The translations under genes were made by a program, and so were the position numbers. Shown piece after piece: positions 49,461 through 58,187 of a stretch of DNA of 64,000 nt. Location of the stretch: assembly GCF_900476375.1 (NCBI RefSeq), contig NZ_UPPP01000094.1, positions 124,001 through 188,000 on the forward strand, in the 5' to 3' direction. Origin of the DNA: Allolucifera butyrica (lineage in GTDB: Bacteria > Bacillota > Negativicutes > Sporomusales > UPPP01). Each line of letters opens with the position of its first letter. The stretch's first letter is position 1. The notes under the pieces were generated by a model that made no database searches, was not told the DNA's origin, and saw only the letters and a program-made list of their open reading frames with translations.

Positions 49461-50819
49461 ATGCTAACCATACGCGATATTTCAGAAACCAATCGTATGA
49501 TTGAAGAAAATAAATTGGACGTGCGTACGATTACGATGGGAATCAGTCTGCGCAATTGTGCTCATCCGGATGTAAATCAGTTTTGTGCCAATATCTATGA
49601 AAAAATTACCCGCGCGGCGGAAAATTTGGTGCGAACCGGGGAAGATATCGAGACGGAATACGGCGTTCCCATCATTAATAAAAGAATATCCGTAACCCCG
49701 ATTGCCATCGCGGCGGAAAGCTGCCATACCGATAATTTTGTAGCAGTCGCCCAGGCTTTAGACAGAGCCGCCAAAACGGTCGGCGTAAATTTTATTGGCG
49801 GTTTCTCCGCGTTAGTGGAAAAAGGCTATACTCATGGCGACCAAATATTGATTCAGTCTATACCGGAAGCGCTGGCCCAAACCGAACGGGTATGTTCCTC
49901 CGTGAATCTGGCTTCTACCAAAGCGGGCATTAATATGGACTGTGTCCGGGAAATGGGAGAAGTGATCAAGAAAACGGCAGAATTAACCAAAGAGCAAGAT
50001 GCCTTGGGCTGTGCGAAGTTAGTGATTTTTGCAAACGTACCGGAAGATAATCCTTTTATGGCGGGCGCTTTTCATGGTGTGGGCGAACCGGAGATGGCGA
50101 TTAACGTGGGAGTAAGCGGCCCCGGGGTGGTTAAACGGGCTTTAGAAGAAGTCAGGGGAATGGATTTTGGTACCGTGGCGGAAACTATCAAGAAGACTGC
50201 TTTTAAAATTACCAGGGTAGGACAACTGGTAGCTCAGGAGGCTTCCCGGCGGCTTGGTGTTCCCTTTGGAATTATCGATTTATCTTTAGCTCCTACTCCG
50301 GCGGTCGGGGACAGTGTTGCTCATATCTTAGAGGAGATGGGCCTGGAAAGCTGCGGTGCTCCCGGTACTACGGCAGCGTTAGCATTATTGAATGATGCCG
50401 TAAAAAAAGGAGGGCTTATGGCTTCCTCCTATGTGGGAGGATTGAGCGGTGCCTTTATTCCGGTGAGCGAGGATGCCGGTATGATTGCCGCCGTAGAGCG
50501 GGGGAGCCTGAGTCTGGAGAAGCTGGAAGCAATGACTTGTGTATGCTCCGTGGGACTGGATATGATTGCGGTTCCCGGTGATACTTCGGCGGCTACCCTG
50601 TCGGCCATTATTGCCGATGAAGCGGCTATTGGCATGATTAACAACAAAACGACAGCCGTGCGAATCATTCCTGTACCCGGCAAGACGGTAGGGGAAAAGG
50701 TGGAGTTTGGCGGCCTATTAGGTTACAGTCCTATCCTGCCGGTTAGTTCCTTTAAATCGGACCGCTTTATCGCCCGCGGCGGACGCATTCCGGCTCCTGT
50801 ACGGAGTCTGACGAATTAG
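49461..50819 (+). CDS. UPF0210/DUF711 family protein (PFL-like fold)
   Basis: ATG 49461 is preceded by AAAGAGGAGATTGGG. The 452-residue product is the DUF711 family, with a barrel related to pyruvate formate-lyase but without a glycyl radical site: TLTIR-type start [59 protein letters not shown] [12 protein letters not shown] and [18 protein letters not shown]. Its function is unknown, but the constant link with the UPF0237 ACT gene suggests ligand control. Confidence 0.9.
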   Translation: MLTIRDISETNRMIEENKLDVRTITMGISLRNCAHPDVNQFCANIYEKITRAAENLVRTGEDIETEYGVPIINKRISVTPIAIAAESCHTDNFVAVAQALDRAAKTVGVNFIGGFSALVEKGYTHGDQILIQSIPEALAQTERVCSSVNLASTKAGINMDCVREMGEVIKKTAELTKEQDALGCAKLVIFANVPEDNPFMAGAFHGVGEPEMAINVGVSGPGVVKRALEEVRGMDFGTVAETIKKTAFKITRVGQLVAQEASRRLGVPFGIIDLSLAPTPAVGDSVAHILEEMGLESCGAPGTTAALALLNDAVKKGGLMASSYVGGLSGAFIPVSEDAGMIAAVERGSLSLEKLEAMTCVCSVGLDMIAVPGDTSAATLSAIIADEAAIGMINNKTTAVRIIPVPGKTVGEKVEFGGLLGYSPILPVSSFKSDRFIARGGRIPAPVRSLTN

Positions 50820-50853
50820 GGAATAACTTTTCGTTTCCGGGGAGGAAAATAAA

Positions 50854-51888
50854 GTGGCCCTGAAAAAAGTGAGAGTGGAAGACGCGGTGGGAATGGTTCT
50901 GGCCCATGATATGACGAAAATTGTTCCGGGAGAATATAAAGGACCACTGTTTCAGAAAGGTCATATCATCCGGGCTGAAGATATTCCGCATCTGAAGGAT
51001 ATTGGCAAAGAACATATCTATCTCCTCGAAATAGCGGCAGGACAACTGCATGAGAATGAAGCCGTCGCCCGGATTGCCCGTGCTGTCGCGGGAGAGAATG
51101 TCGAGCTTACGGTGCCGGTAGAAGGCAAAATTATCATCCGCGCCGCCAGAAGCGGTTTATTAAAAATCCGGCGTAATGCCGTAATGGAAATTAACAGGAT
51201 TGAGCATATGGTGTTATCCACCATTCATGAAAACATGGTTGTACAAACAGGAGACAGCCTGGCCGGAGTGAAAGTGGTGCCGCTGGTAGTAGCGGAAAGT
51301 GCCGTATGCGCCGTTGAGCAGATTGCGGCCGCCTGTTCCGGCAGTATTATTTATATAAAGCCGCTGCAAAAGCTGAAAGTGGGAACCGTCATTACCGGCA
51401 ATGAAGTATACTTCGGCAGAATTCAGGATCGATATGCCGCTGTGTTTGCCGAGAAACTGGCAAAGTATGGTGCCACGCTTATGGGGACGGTCTATTTGCC
51501 CGACGATTGCGCCAGAATTGCAGCGGCGATCGAAACATATAAGCAGCAAGGGGCAGATCTTATCATTACTGCCGGTGGCATGTCCGTCGATCCGGACGAT
51601 GTCACACCCGACGCAATCCGGGCTTCGGGCGCTCAGGTCATCAGTTACGGCGCACCGGTGCTTCCCGGGGCGATGTTTATGCTTGCTTATTTCGGGGATA
51701 CAGCCGTTTTGGGAATGCCTGCCTGTGGCATGTATTCGAAAATAACGGTGCTTGACCTTGTTTTGCCCCGGTTACTAGCAGGGGAACGTTTAAATAAAGC
51801 AGACATTGCGAACATGGGTTACGGCGGATTCTGCCGGTCCTGTGACCGTTGTTCGTATCCTTGCTGTTCCTTTGGAAAATCATCGTGA
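50854..51888 (+). CDS. MoeA-like molybdopterin-binding protein with Cys-rich tail
   Basis: A 344-residue protein with a MoeA/MogA-type molybdopterin-binding domain: KVGTVITGNEVYFGRIQDRYAAVF, LIITAGGMSVDPDDVTPDAI and GAPVLPGAMFMLAYF. The first 150 residues are a separate domain starting VRVEDAVGMVLAHDMTKI. The tail GYGGFCRSCDRCSYPCCSFGK has five Cys and probably binds a metal or cluster; this tail is a mark of the subfamily. GGGGAGG precedes the GTG start. It overlaps the MocA-like gene (GTGA). Confidence 0.9.
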   Translation: MALKKVRVEDAVGMVLAHDMTKIVPGEYKGPLFQKGHIIRAEDIPHLKDIGKEHIYLLEIAAGQLHENEAVARIARAVAGENVELTVPVEGKIIIRAARSGLLKIRRNAVMEINRIEHMVLSTIHENMVVQTGDSLAGVKVVPLVVAESAVCAVEQIAAACSGSIIYIKPLQKLKVGTVITGNEVYFGRIQDRYAAVFAEKLAKYGATLMGTVYLPDDCARIAAAIETYKQQGADLIITAGGMSVDPDDVTPDAIRASGAQVISYGAPVLPGAMFMLAYFGDTAVLGMPACGMYSKITVLDLVLPRLLAGERLNKADIANMGYGGFCRSCDRCSYPCCSFGKSS

Positions 51889-52469
51889 TTGCCGCTGTAA
51901 TTTTAGCTGCCGGACAAGCTTCCCGTATGGGGGCTCCCAAACAGTTGCTCCCATTGGCGGGAAAACCGGTAATACGCCATGTGGCCGAGACAGCCTGCCT
52001 GTCGGCGGTGGATGAATGCGTAATTGTAACCGGATGCTATAGCCGGGAAGTTATGGCAACGGTAAGGGATTTGCCGGTAAAAATTATCTACAATCCGGCT
52101 TGGACTAAAGGGCAGGCCGGCAGTGTAGTGGCGGGCATCCAGGCCGTATCTTCTGCGGCCGCGGGGGTTTTATTCCTGCTGGCCGACCAGCCGTTGGTGA
52201 CTGTTGAATTTTTGAATCATTTACTAGTAAACTATCGAACGCGTCCGGAAACGATCGTTGTGCCGGTTTATCAGGGGAAACGAGGAACCCCCGTCTTGTT
52301 TGACCTTCCCCATTGGCGCCGGGAACTGCTTTCTCTGACGGGGGATGAGGGCGCCAGAAAAATTATTTTGCAGCACCCGGAGAGTGTATGGCAAGTCGAA
52401 TGGGAGGATAAAAACGTATTTCGCGATATTGATACGGAGGAGGATTATCAGGAGATTTTACATCTCTAA
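51885..52469 (+). CDS. MocA/MobA-like molybdenum cofactor nucleotidyltransferase
   Basis: The start is GTG 51885, overlapping the previous stop. The 194-residue product has the NTP-transferase signature LAAGQASRMGAPKQLLPLAGK, then LFLLADQPLVTVEFL (metal-binding DQP) and VPVYQGKRGTPVLFD. MocA transfers CMP to molybdopterin for the xanthine-dehydrogenase type cofactor. It fits the neighbouring XdhC, YqeC and MoeA-like genes. Confidence 0.9.
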   Translation: MIAAVILAAGQASRMGAPKQLLPLAGKPVIRHVAETACLSAVDECVIVTGCYSREVMATVRDLPVKIIYNPAWTKGQAGSVVAGIQAVSSAAAGVLFLLADQPLVTVEFLNHLLVNYRTRPETIVVPVYQGKRGTPVLFDLPHWRRELLSLTGDEGARKIILQHPESVWQVEWEDKNVFRDIDTEEDYQEILHL

Positions 52470-52491
52470 TTTTGGGTTCGATGGAGGAATT

Positions 52492-53130
52492 ATGCGTATC
52501 ACAAAGGCGGTTAAACAGCAAATGCTTTCTATTTTGCAGGAAACTTACCGGGATACGACAACCGCGCTTAATTATAATGCTCCTTTTGAATTATTAATTG
52601 CGGTTATACTGTCGGCTCAGTGTACCGATATCCGGGTAAATCTGATTACGGCCCGTTTGTTTCCTGAATATAATACACCGGCCAAGCTTTTGAGCCTGGG
52701 ACGGGAACGGTTGGAAGAATTGATACGGGATTGCGGGTTATTCCGCAGTAAGGCAAAAAATATTTTGGCAACTTGTGAGATTCTTTGCCGGGAATACGGA
52801 GAAAATGGACAAATCCCGGATACGTTTGACGCGTTAATCCGGTTGCCAGGGGTGGGCCGTAAGACGGCCAATGTGCTTTTAAGCCAGTTGTTCCGGGTTC
52901 CGGCCATTGCGGTGGATACTCACGTATTCCGGGTAGCCAACCGTCTTCATTTGGCTCCGGGGGATACGCCACGGGAAGTGGAGGAGGGCCTGATGAAAGT
53001 AATTCCCCGGGAGAACTGGGGGGACGCGCATCATTGGCTGATTTGGCATGGCCGGAAGGTATGCCGGGCTCAAAATCCGGCGTGTTCCATTTGCCCATTA
53101 CAGCCATTATGTCCCAGTAAAGAGTCATAA
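52492..53130 (+). CDS. nth: Endonuclease III
   Basis: Base-excision DNA glycosylase/AP lyase for oxidised pyrimidines. The ATG at 52492 follows ATGGAGGAATT. The 212-residue product has the helix-hairpin-helix LPGVGRKTANVLL with the catalytic Lys, the Asp in AVDTHVFRVANRL, and the C-terminal [4Fe-4S] motif CRAQNPACSICPLQPLC (C-x6-C-x2-C-x5-C). It follows the MocA-like gene by 22 bases and may be at the end of that operon. Confidence 0.95.
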   Translation: MRITKAVKQQMLSILQETYRDTTTALNYNAPFELLIAVILSAQCTDIRVNLITARLFPEYNTPAKLLSLGRERLEELIRDCGLFRSKAKNILATCEILCREYGENGQIPDTFDALIRLPGVGRKTANVLLSQLFRVPAIAVDTHVFRVANRLHLAPGDTPREVEEGLMKVIPRENWGDAHHWLIWHGRKVCRAQNPACSICPLQPLCPSKES

Positions 53131-53140
53131 ACATTCCTGG

Positions 53141-53169
53141 TTGTATATATATATAATATTTGTTATAAT
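53141..53169 (+). promoter_or_regulatory. Predicted sigma-A promoter of the acetyltransferase gene
   Basis: TTGTAT at 53141-53146, 17 bases, TATAAT at 53164-53169; ATG 53192 follows with AGGAGGG between. The leader is very short. Confidence 0.7.
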
Positions 53170-53191
53170 TATACAAACTAGGAGGGATGAT

Positions 53192-53644
53192 ATGATTTAT
53201 CGCAAAGCAATATTTCAGGATGTTGAATCCATTCATAAATTGGTTAATACATACGCTGAACAGGGTTTAATGCTGGGGCGCTCACGAAATATACTGTATG
53301 AGACCCTGCGCGATATGGTAGTTGCGGAAAATGACGGTGAGATTGCCGGTGTCGCCGCTTTGCATCTGGTTTGGGATGAGTTGGTTGAAATCAGGGCGCT
53401 GGCAGTGGCGCCGGAGGCAACGCAGCAAGGTGTAGGGCGACGGATTGTGGAAACTTTGCTAAAGGAAGCGAAAGAGCTGGGGGCCAAAACGGTGTTTGCG
53501 CTGACGTATCAGCCGGGATTCTTTAAAAAATTAGGTTTTCATGAAATCCCTAAAGAACAATTGTCTCCCAAGGTTTGGAAAGAGTGTATCAATTGTGCTA
53601 AGTTTCCTAATTGTGACGAAATTGCCATGGTGAAAGAATTATAG
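53192..53644 (+). CDS. GNAT N-acetyltransferase, ArgA-like with Cys tail
   Basis: A 150-residue GNAT acetyltransferase: RKAIFQDVESIHKLVNTYAEQG, VAENDGEIAGVAALHLVWDEL, EIRALAVAPEATQQGVGRRIVETLL (acetyl-CoA site with QGVGRR) and TYQPGFFKKLGF. The ending SPKVWKECINCAKFPNCDE carries three Cys as in a well-known clostridial ArgA-like group proposed to make N-acetylglutamate. Arginine genes are not nearby. AGGAGGG precedes the ATG; a long A/T-flanked terminator follows. Confidence 0.9.
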   Translation: MIYRKAIFQDVESIHKLVNTYAEQGLMLGRSRNILYETLRDMVVAENDGEIAGVAALHLVWDELVEIRALAVAPEATQQGVGRRIVETLLKEAKELGAKTVFALTYQPGFFKKLGFHEIPKEQLSPKVWKECINCAKFPNCDEIAMVKEL

Positions 53645-53647
53645 AGT

Positions 53648-53690
53648 AAAAAAGAGAGTCTAAAAGTTGTTTTTTTAGACTCTCTTTTTT
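53648..53690 (+). terminator. Terminator of the acetyltransferase gene
   Basis: AAAAGAGAGTCTAAAA and TTTTAGACTCTCTTTT form a 16-bp perfect stem with a T-rich loop and T-run. Confidence 0.9.
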
Positions 53691-53942
53691 GCAGTAATCG
53701 TTTTTCTTTTTCATCAGGCAGGAATTATTTGGAACTTTACAGAATACTATGTACTATTCTTGCCGTGGCTAAACTACTATATACACCCGGAATAGAAATG
53801 CCAACGGATGGAATTTTGCATTGATCGATGAATAGATTTACATTTTTTGGGGGAATATAATAGGAAAAACGAATTTGTTTATTTGTTTTCGCACCTGCCG
53901 GTTCTTGGAATTGCCTAAGTAGGGAGAAGAGGGTGATGATGG

Positions 53943-54164
53943 ATGGTTTTAGAAGTGCACTTGTATTCGGATCTTAGAAGATATGCGCCAACCAGTTCTA
54001 CGGGGATGTTGGCGGTGGATGTGCCTGACGGGATTGTGGTAGAAGAATTATTAAACGAGTTGGAAATCAATTATACGGAAATTAAGACAATTGTTGTAAA
54101 TGGTTCAACCAGCGATTTACAACAGGTATTGGAAGATGGAGATCATATTAGTTTGTTTCCATAA
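53943..54164 (+). CDS. MoaD/ThiS-like beta-grasp protein lacking the C-terminal Gly-Gly
   Basis: A 73-residue beta-grasp protein: VLEVHLYSDLRRYAPTSS, VDVPDGIVVEELLNEL, IKTIVVNGSTSDLQQVLEDGDHISLFP. MoaD and ThiS proteins normally continue after the LFP strand with a few residues ending in Gly-Gly, which is adenylated and thiocarboxylated. Here the stop codon follows LFP directly, so sulfur transfer by the known chemistry is impossible. AGAGGG lies before the ATG. Possibly a truncated gene or a non-sulfur relative. No MoeB or ThiF partner is nearby. Confidence 0.7.
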   Translation: MVLEVHLYSDLRRYAPTSSTGMLAVDVPDGIVVEELLNELEINYTEIKTIVVNGSTSDLQQVLEDGDHISLFP

Positions 54165-54210
54165 ATGACACTAAATAATGCGGGAATTAGGAAGGCTTAT
54201 TGAAAAAAGA

Positions 54211-54239
54211 TTGACAACATTCTACAGTTCTGATATATT
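54211..54239 (+). promoter_or_regulatory. Predicted sigma-A promoter of the aroF-tyrA T-box operon
   Basis: TTGACA at 54211-54216, 17 bases, TATATT at 54234-54239, just upstream of the T-box leader. Confidence 0.75.
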
Positions 54240-54249
54240 AAGAATAATA

Positions 54250-54540
54250 TAGCAATAAGAAATTGCAATGAACGGGAGAAGTAAGCCGGTAGCGTTTTTC
54301 AGAGAGCCGGGGCATGGTGTAACCCGGTAAATGTGCCGATTGAAATACACCCGTGAGCAGCAGGTCGAAAGCTTAAACCGAGTAGACCGGGCCGGAATGC
54401 CACCGTTATCATAGGCTAGGGTATCGGAGAGGGGAAAAAACTCTGTCCTGTACCGGAAGAAAGATGGCTTGCAATAGCAAGCAGGGTGGTACCGCGGGTA
54501 ATTGATCCCGTCCCTGATTTGGGGACGGGATTTTTGCATT
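54250..54540 (+). promoter_or_regulatory. T-box leader, predicted tRNA-Tyr responsive
   Basis: Conserved AGAGAG at 54301-54306, candidate specifier TAC (Tyr) at 54346-54348 in TGAAATACACC, and a canonical T-box AGGGTGGTACCGCG at 54483-54496. A terminator stem follows (ATCCCGTCCC at 54505-54514 with GGGACGGGAT at 54522-54531) and TTTT. The Tyr codon agrees with a downstream DAHP synthase and prephenate dehydrogenase. Confidence 0.93.
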
Positions 54541-54568
54541 TTCAAATAATACAGGGAGGAAGTTAAAA

Positions 54569-55582
54569 ATGATTATTGTCATGAATAAGCAGGCTAGTCA
54601 GACAGAGATTGAAGGAGTTGTTGCCAGAATTACGGAGGTCGGACTTAAGGCGCACTTATCGGAAGGCAGCTTTCGTACCATTATTGGTGTAATTGGGGAA
54701 AAAAAATTAATTGCCGAGCTGCCGGTGGAAGCCATGGCCGGAGTTGAAAAGGCGATTTCGGTTACGGAAAGCTATAAGCTGGTTAGCCGGGAATTCAAAC
54801 CGGAAGATACCATTATCGACGTAGATGGAATATTAATTGGCGGCCGACAGTTGGTCGTGATGGCAGGTCCCTGCGCAGTAGAGAGCCGGGAGCAGCTATT
54901 GGAATCGGCTTTTATTGTGAAAAATGCCGGAGCTCAGTTTTTACGGGGAGGGGCTTATAAGCCGCGCACCTCGCCCTACGCGTTTCAGGGGTTGGAAGAG
55001 AAAGGTCTGGAGTTATTAGCGGAGGCCAGGGAACAGACCGGGCTTAAAATTGTTACGGAAGTCGTTGATGTACAGACTGTGTCCGTTGTTAGTTCTTATG
55101 CGGACGTTTTGCAAATCGGGGCGCGCAATATGCAAAACTTTCAGCTCTTAAAAGCTGTCGGGAAAACGGATAAGCCTGTTTTGTTGAAGCGGGGGATGGC
55201 GGCTACTCTGAAAGAATGGCTAAATGCAGCGGAATATATCATGAGCGAAGGAAATTACAATGTCATTTTCTGTGAACGGGGAATCCGCACCTTTGAAAAT
55301 TATACCCGTAATACGTTGGATTTAAGTGCTGTTGCTGCGCTTAAGCAGGTTAGCCATTTACCGGTCATAGTGGATCCAAGCCATGGAACCGGAGTTTGGA
55401 AGCTGGTTCGTCCCATGGCAAGAGCCGCAGTGGCGGCTGACGCCGACGGGCTGATGGTGGAAGTTCATCCCAATCCGGCGAAGGCTTTATCCGACGGACC
55501 GCAGTCATTAACGCCGGAAAACTTCAGCGCCATGATGCAAGAAATTGATACGGTTGCCCGGGCAATAGGAAGGAGCTTATAA
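54569..55582 (+). CDS. aroF: 3-deoxy-7-phosphoheptulonate synthase (DAHP synthase)
   Basis: First enzyme of the shikimate pathway, from PEP and erythrose-4-phosphate. The 337-residue protein is of the type I-beta form with an N-terminal FeeR/ACT-like regulatory domain (about 1-75, [18 protein letters not shown]), then the KDO8P/DAHP barrel: [65 protein letters not shown] and [20 protein letters not shown] precedes the ATG. Its stop overlaps the tyrA start (TAATG). Regulated by a Tyr T-box. Confidence 0.95.
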   Translation: MIIVMNKQASQTEIEGVVARITEVGLKAHLSEGSFRTIIGVIGEKKLIAELPVEAMAGVEKAISVTESYKLVSREFKPEDTIIDVDGILIGGRQLVVMAGPCAVESREQLLESAFIVKNAGAQFLRGGAYKPRTSPYAFQGLEEKGLELLAEAREQTGLKIVTEVVDVQTVSVVSSYADVLQIGARNMQNFQLLKAVGKTDKPVLLKRGMAATLKEWLNAAEYIMSEGNYNVIFCERGIRTFENYTRNTLDLSAVAALKQVSHLPVIVDPSHGTGVWKLVRPMARAAVAADADGLMVEVHPNPAKALSDGPQSLTPENFSAMMQEIDTVARAIGRSL

Positions 55583-56454
55583 TGAGCTCACTTCAGATTG
55601 TAATCGTAGGTATCGGCATGATCGGCGGTTCCTTGGGATTGGCGTTGAAAGAAGCATGGGGGGAAGAGGTGCGGGTTACGGGAGTGGACAATGATCAAGC
55701 GGCACTGGCGACAGCCTTATCGACAGGAGCGATTGACGCGGCTCTGTCATTGCTTGATGAGAAAATCGCCGCTGCGGATGTTGTTTTTTTGTGTACGCCC
55801 GTCCTGCAGATGACCGGGTTGGTGAAAAAAATGGCACCGTTTTTAAAGGCCGGTACGATTCTTACGGATGTAGGCAGTACCAAAAAGCGATTAAATGAAC
55901 AAATTGTCGCAATGCTTCCGGCTTATATTGAATATATCGGTGGGCACCCCATGGCAGGGCGTGAAAAAAGCGGCATTACTGCCGCTGATAAAAACCTGTT
56001 CCGCAATAAAGGCTATATTTTAATCCGGGAACAAAATACATCCATTCGGGCATTGGAACGGGTGAGACAGCTTATTCAAAAGACCGGCGCTATTATTTAC
56101 TTGATGAACGCCGACGAACATGATCATTGCGCCGCTGTCATTAGTCATGTACCACATGTTGCGGCGGCGGCGCTGGTAAACCTTTTACATTGCTACCCGG
56201 AACCGGATACGATAAGTAAACTGGCCGGCGGCGGATTTCAGGATACTACCCGGATTGCGTCTTCCAATGCTGACATGTGGGCCGATATTTGTCTCACCAA
56301 TGGAGCGGCTATTATTGACGGCCTCGAAAAAATGCAGCTTATCGTAAATCAGGTTATCGAGGATATACGCCAACAAAAACGGCCGGCCCTCCATAACTAC
56401 TTTTGCCTGGCTAAACAACGGCGGGATGAATTGCTAAAGAAAGCTCAATTATAA
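55582..56454 (+). CDS. tyrA: Prephenate dehydrogenase
   Basis: NAD-dependent oxidative decarboxylation of prephenate to 4-hydroxyphenylpyruvate for Tyr synthesis. The 290-residue product has the Rossmann motif IVIVGIGMIGGSLGLALKE, VFLCTPVLQMTGLV, LTDVGSTKKRLNE and the substrate-binding GGHPMAGREKSGI and ISHVPHVAAAALV. No chorismate mutase or ACT domain is attached. It overlaps aroF by one base and shares the Tyr T-box. Confidence 0.95.
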   Translation: MSSLQIVIVGIGMIGGSLGLALKEAWGEEVRVTGVDNDQAALATALSTGAIDAALSLLDEKIAAADVVFLCTPVLQMTGLVKKMAPFLKAGTILTDVGSTKKRLNEQIVAMLPAYIEYIGGHPMAGREKSGITAADKNLFRNKGYILIREQNTSIRALERVRQLIQKTGAIIYLMNADEHDHCAAVISHVPHVAAAALVNLLHCYPEPDTISKLAGGGFQDTTRIASSNADMWADICLTNGAAIIDGLEKMQLIVNQVIEDIRQQKRPALHNYFCLAKQRRDELLKKAQL

Positions 56455-56459
56455 TGGGG

Positions 56460-58082
56460 TTATTGAGTAACCCGGGTCCAATTGGCATTAATAATTTGGG
56501 CCATCAATTTTTTCCCTTCTATATCCAGATGAAGACCATCAATGGCATAGCGGTCCGGCAGTTCACGGGCGGCATCACAAAAATAAGGGTCGAGGTCAAT
56601 GTAGTATCGCTGTCTGCGGATAAATGCATTGACGGTGTCAAATTCTTCCCGCCAGTCCGGCGCTGTTTCTTCATTGAATGCTTTCGCAATTGCAGCGGGA
56701 TTAATGGGCGGCAGAGTCAGAAAAATTGGCCGTATGCCATGCTGGAACGCTTTGTCACGAATTAATGTCAGTTCGTCGATGACTTCCCCGGCCGGAACGC
56801 CGCCCCGCAGGCTGTTGGTCCCGCCTAAAATCAAGAGGAATCTTGGCTTGAAAGGCAGTACGTCCCGGTCAAACCGTTTAGCCATATCTTCGGCGGTATC
56901 GCCGCTGCGGCCCAGATTTACCGCCGGAAAGGCCAAATACGTCTGATAGTCGTATTCCCAGTTGGCCGGTGAATACGATATGGCGCCGCCGCCATGGGTA
57001 ATGCTGTCACCCAGCGTGGCAGCATAATTTCCTTTATTAAGATCGACGACAAACCGGCCGGCGTCGGAAAAAATGCCGACAGCATTCCCCTGCGCATCAA
57101 AGCCTCTAACCCGCCAGTAGTAGATACCGGATGTAAGACGGGGTTCTTCATCATAACAATCAAAGCCGGTGACATTTTCTTTACTCCAGATGCGATGCCG
57201 GGACGGTTCGGTTCCGTTTGGATTCTCCGGCGGCTGATCCATAACTTCCACTTCATAAGAGACGGCCCCCGTAACGGGAATCCAGGAATAAACCGGATAC
57301 AGGGGGGTTGCTGTGCCATGTTGATTGAATACGGTAGTAATAACCGGTTTAAGAGTCTGGGGAAGCGTATGGTCGATATAAACAGGGGAGGCATCCGAAT
57401 AGACGCCGATGGGATTGCCGTCATAATCAAGGGCGCGTACCCGCCAATAGACCTTATTGCCGGCGTACCAGGACAGGTCGGCATTATAACCGTTAGTGAA
57501 AACTTCCCGCGAGGAAGCGATCTGATAACGGGACGGATTGATATCATTCGGGTTTTCCGGCAGGGAACTTAAAAATTCAATTTCATAGTAAACCGCGCCG
57601 GGAACGGAGGTCCAAGTTAACACCGGCTTGTCCGGAACCGGTTTGCCGTGAATAAAGACGGAAGTTGGCAAGGGTTTTATGGGAGAAAGTTCTTCACCGG
57701 AGCTGCCGCCGGCGATTTCTGATAACTTAATGGGGTCGGAATACAGCCCCAGCGGCCGTAGGAAAAGACCTTGCGCCGACACCCGCCAGTATGTATGAAA
57801 GGGAAAATTTCGGTTGATAACAAGCTGATTCTGCCAAGTATGATAACTGGTAATTCTTTGCTGCGCCGGAACTGGCGAATGGTCGCTTGCCGGCGGACTG
57901 CGGAGGACTTCCACCTCATAATAAGCCGGATAGGGCAGTTTTGACCAATGTAGTATATATTCATTGGCAAAGACCGTTGCCGTCAAATCCGGTTTAAATT
58001 GTTCCAATCCGGCAATATTCGTATTTTCTACAGCCCAAAGAACCATGGTTAGCATAAAAACAGCCAAAATCGAACGTTTCAA
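56460..58082 (-). CDS. Secreted SGNH/GDSL hydrolase with three fibronectin-like repeats
   Basis: A 540-residue exported protein. N-terminal signal peptide-like segment (MKRSILAVFMLTMVLWAVEN), then three related modules, about 40-125, 140-240 and 250-345, each with a YWRV strand (YYEVEVLRSPPASD..., YYEIEF..YWRVRA, SYEVEV..YWRVRG) and ending in YSD, resembling fibronectin type III. The C-terminal SGNH domain has GDSITHGGG (Ser360), NLGRSGDTAEDM, LGGTNSLRGG and DGLHLD. Such hydrolases remove acyl groups from sugars or lipids outside the cell. It is divergent from the MFS gene. Confidence 0.88.
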   Translation of the reverse strand: MKRSILAVFMLTMVLWAVENTNIAGLEQFKPDLTATVFANEYILHWSKLPYPAYYEVEVLRSPPASDHSPVPAQQRITSYHTWQNQLVINRNFPFHTYWRVSAQGLFLRPLGLYSDPIKLSEIAGGSSGEELSPIKPLPTSVFIHGKPVPDKPVLTWTSVPGAVYYEIEFLSSLPENPNDINPSRYQIASSREVFTNGYNADLSWYAGNKVYWRVRALDYDGNPIGVYSDASPVYIDHTLPQTLKPVITTVFNQHGTATPLYPVYSWIPVTGAVSYEVEVMDQPPENPNGTEPSRHRIWSKENVTGFDCYDEEPRLTSGIYYWRVRGFDAQGNAVGIFSDAGRFVVDLNKGNYAATLGDSITHGGGAISYSPANWEYDYQTYLAFPAVNLGRSGDTAEDMAKRFDRDVLPFKPRFLLILGGTNSLRGGVPAGEVIDELTLIRDKAFQHGIRPIFLTLPPINPAAIAKAFNEETAPDWREEFDTVNAFIRRQRYYIDLDPYFCDAARELPDRYAIDGLHLDIEGKKLMAQIINANWTRVTQ

Positions 58083-58187
58083 TGATATGCACCTGCTTAT
58101 ATCCAGTGGTATTATAAAAGAAATTGGCGATTCAACGCCAAAATTCCTCTATTGTTTTTCAAGGGGTCTTTTCAGGGAGATGACGAT

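Noticed and set aside
52646..53236. 196-codon minus-strand frame opposite nth
   Set aside because: Pro-rich, low-complexity translation that mirrors the nth coding sequence; nth has complete catalytic and iron-sulfur motifs.
56918..57572. Long frames on both strands within the SGNH hydrolase gene
   Set aside because: The hydrolase has a signal peptide, repeats and a complete SGNH motif set, so the other frames are shadows.
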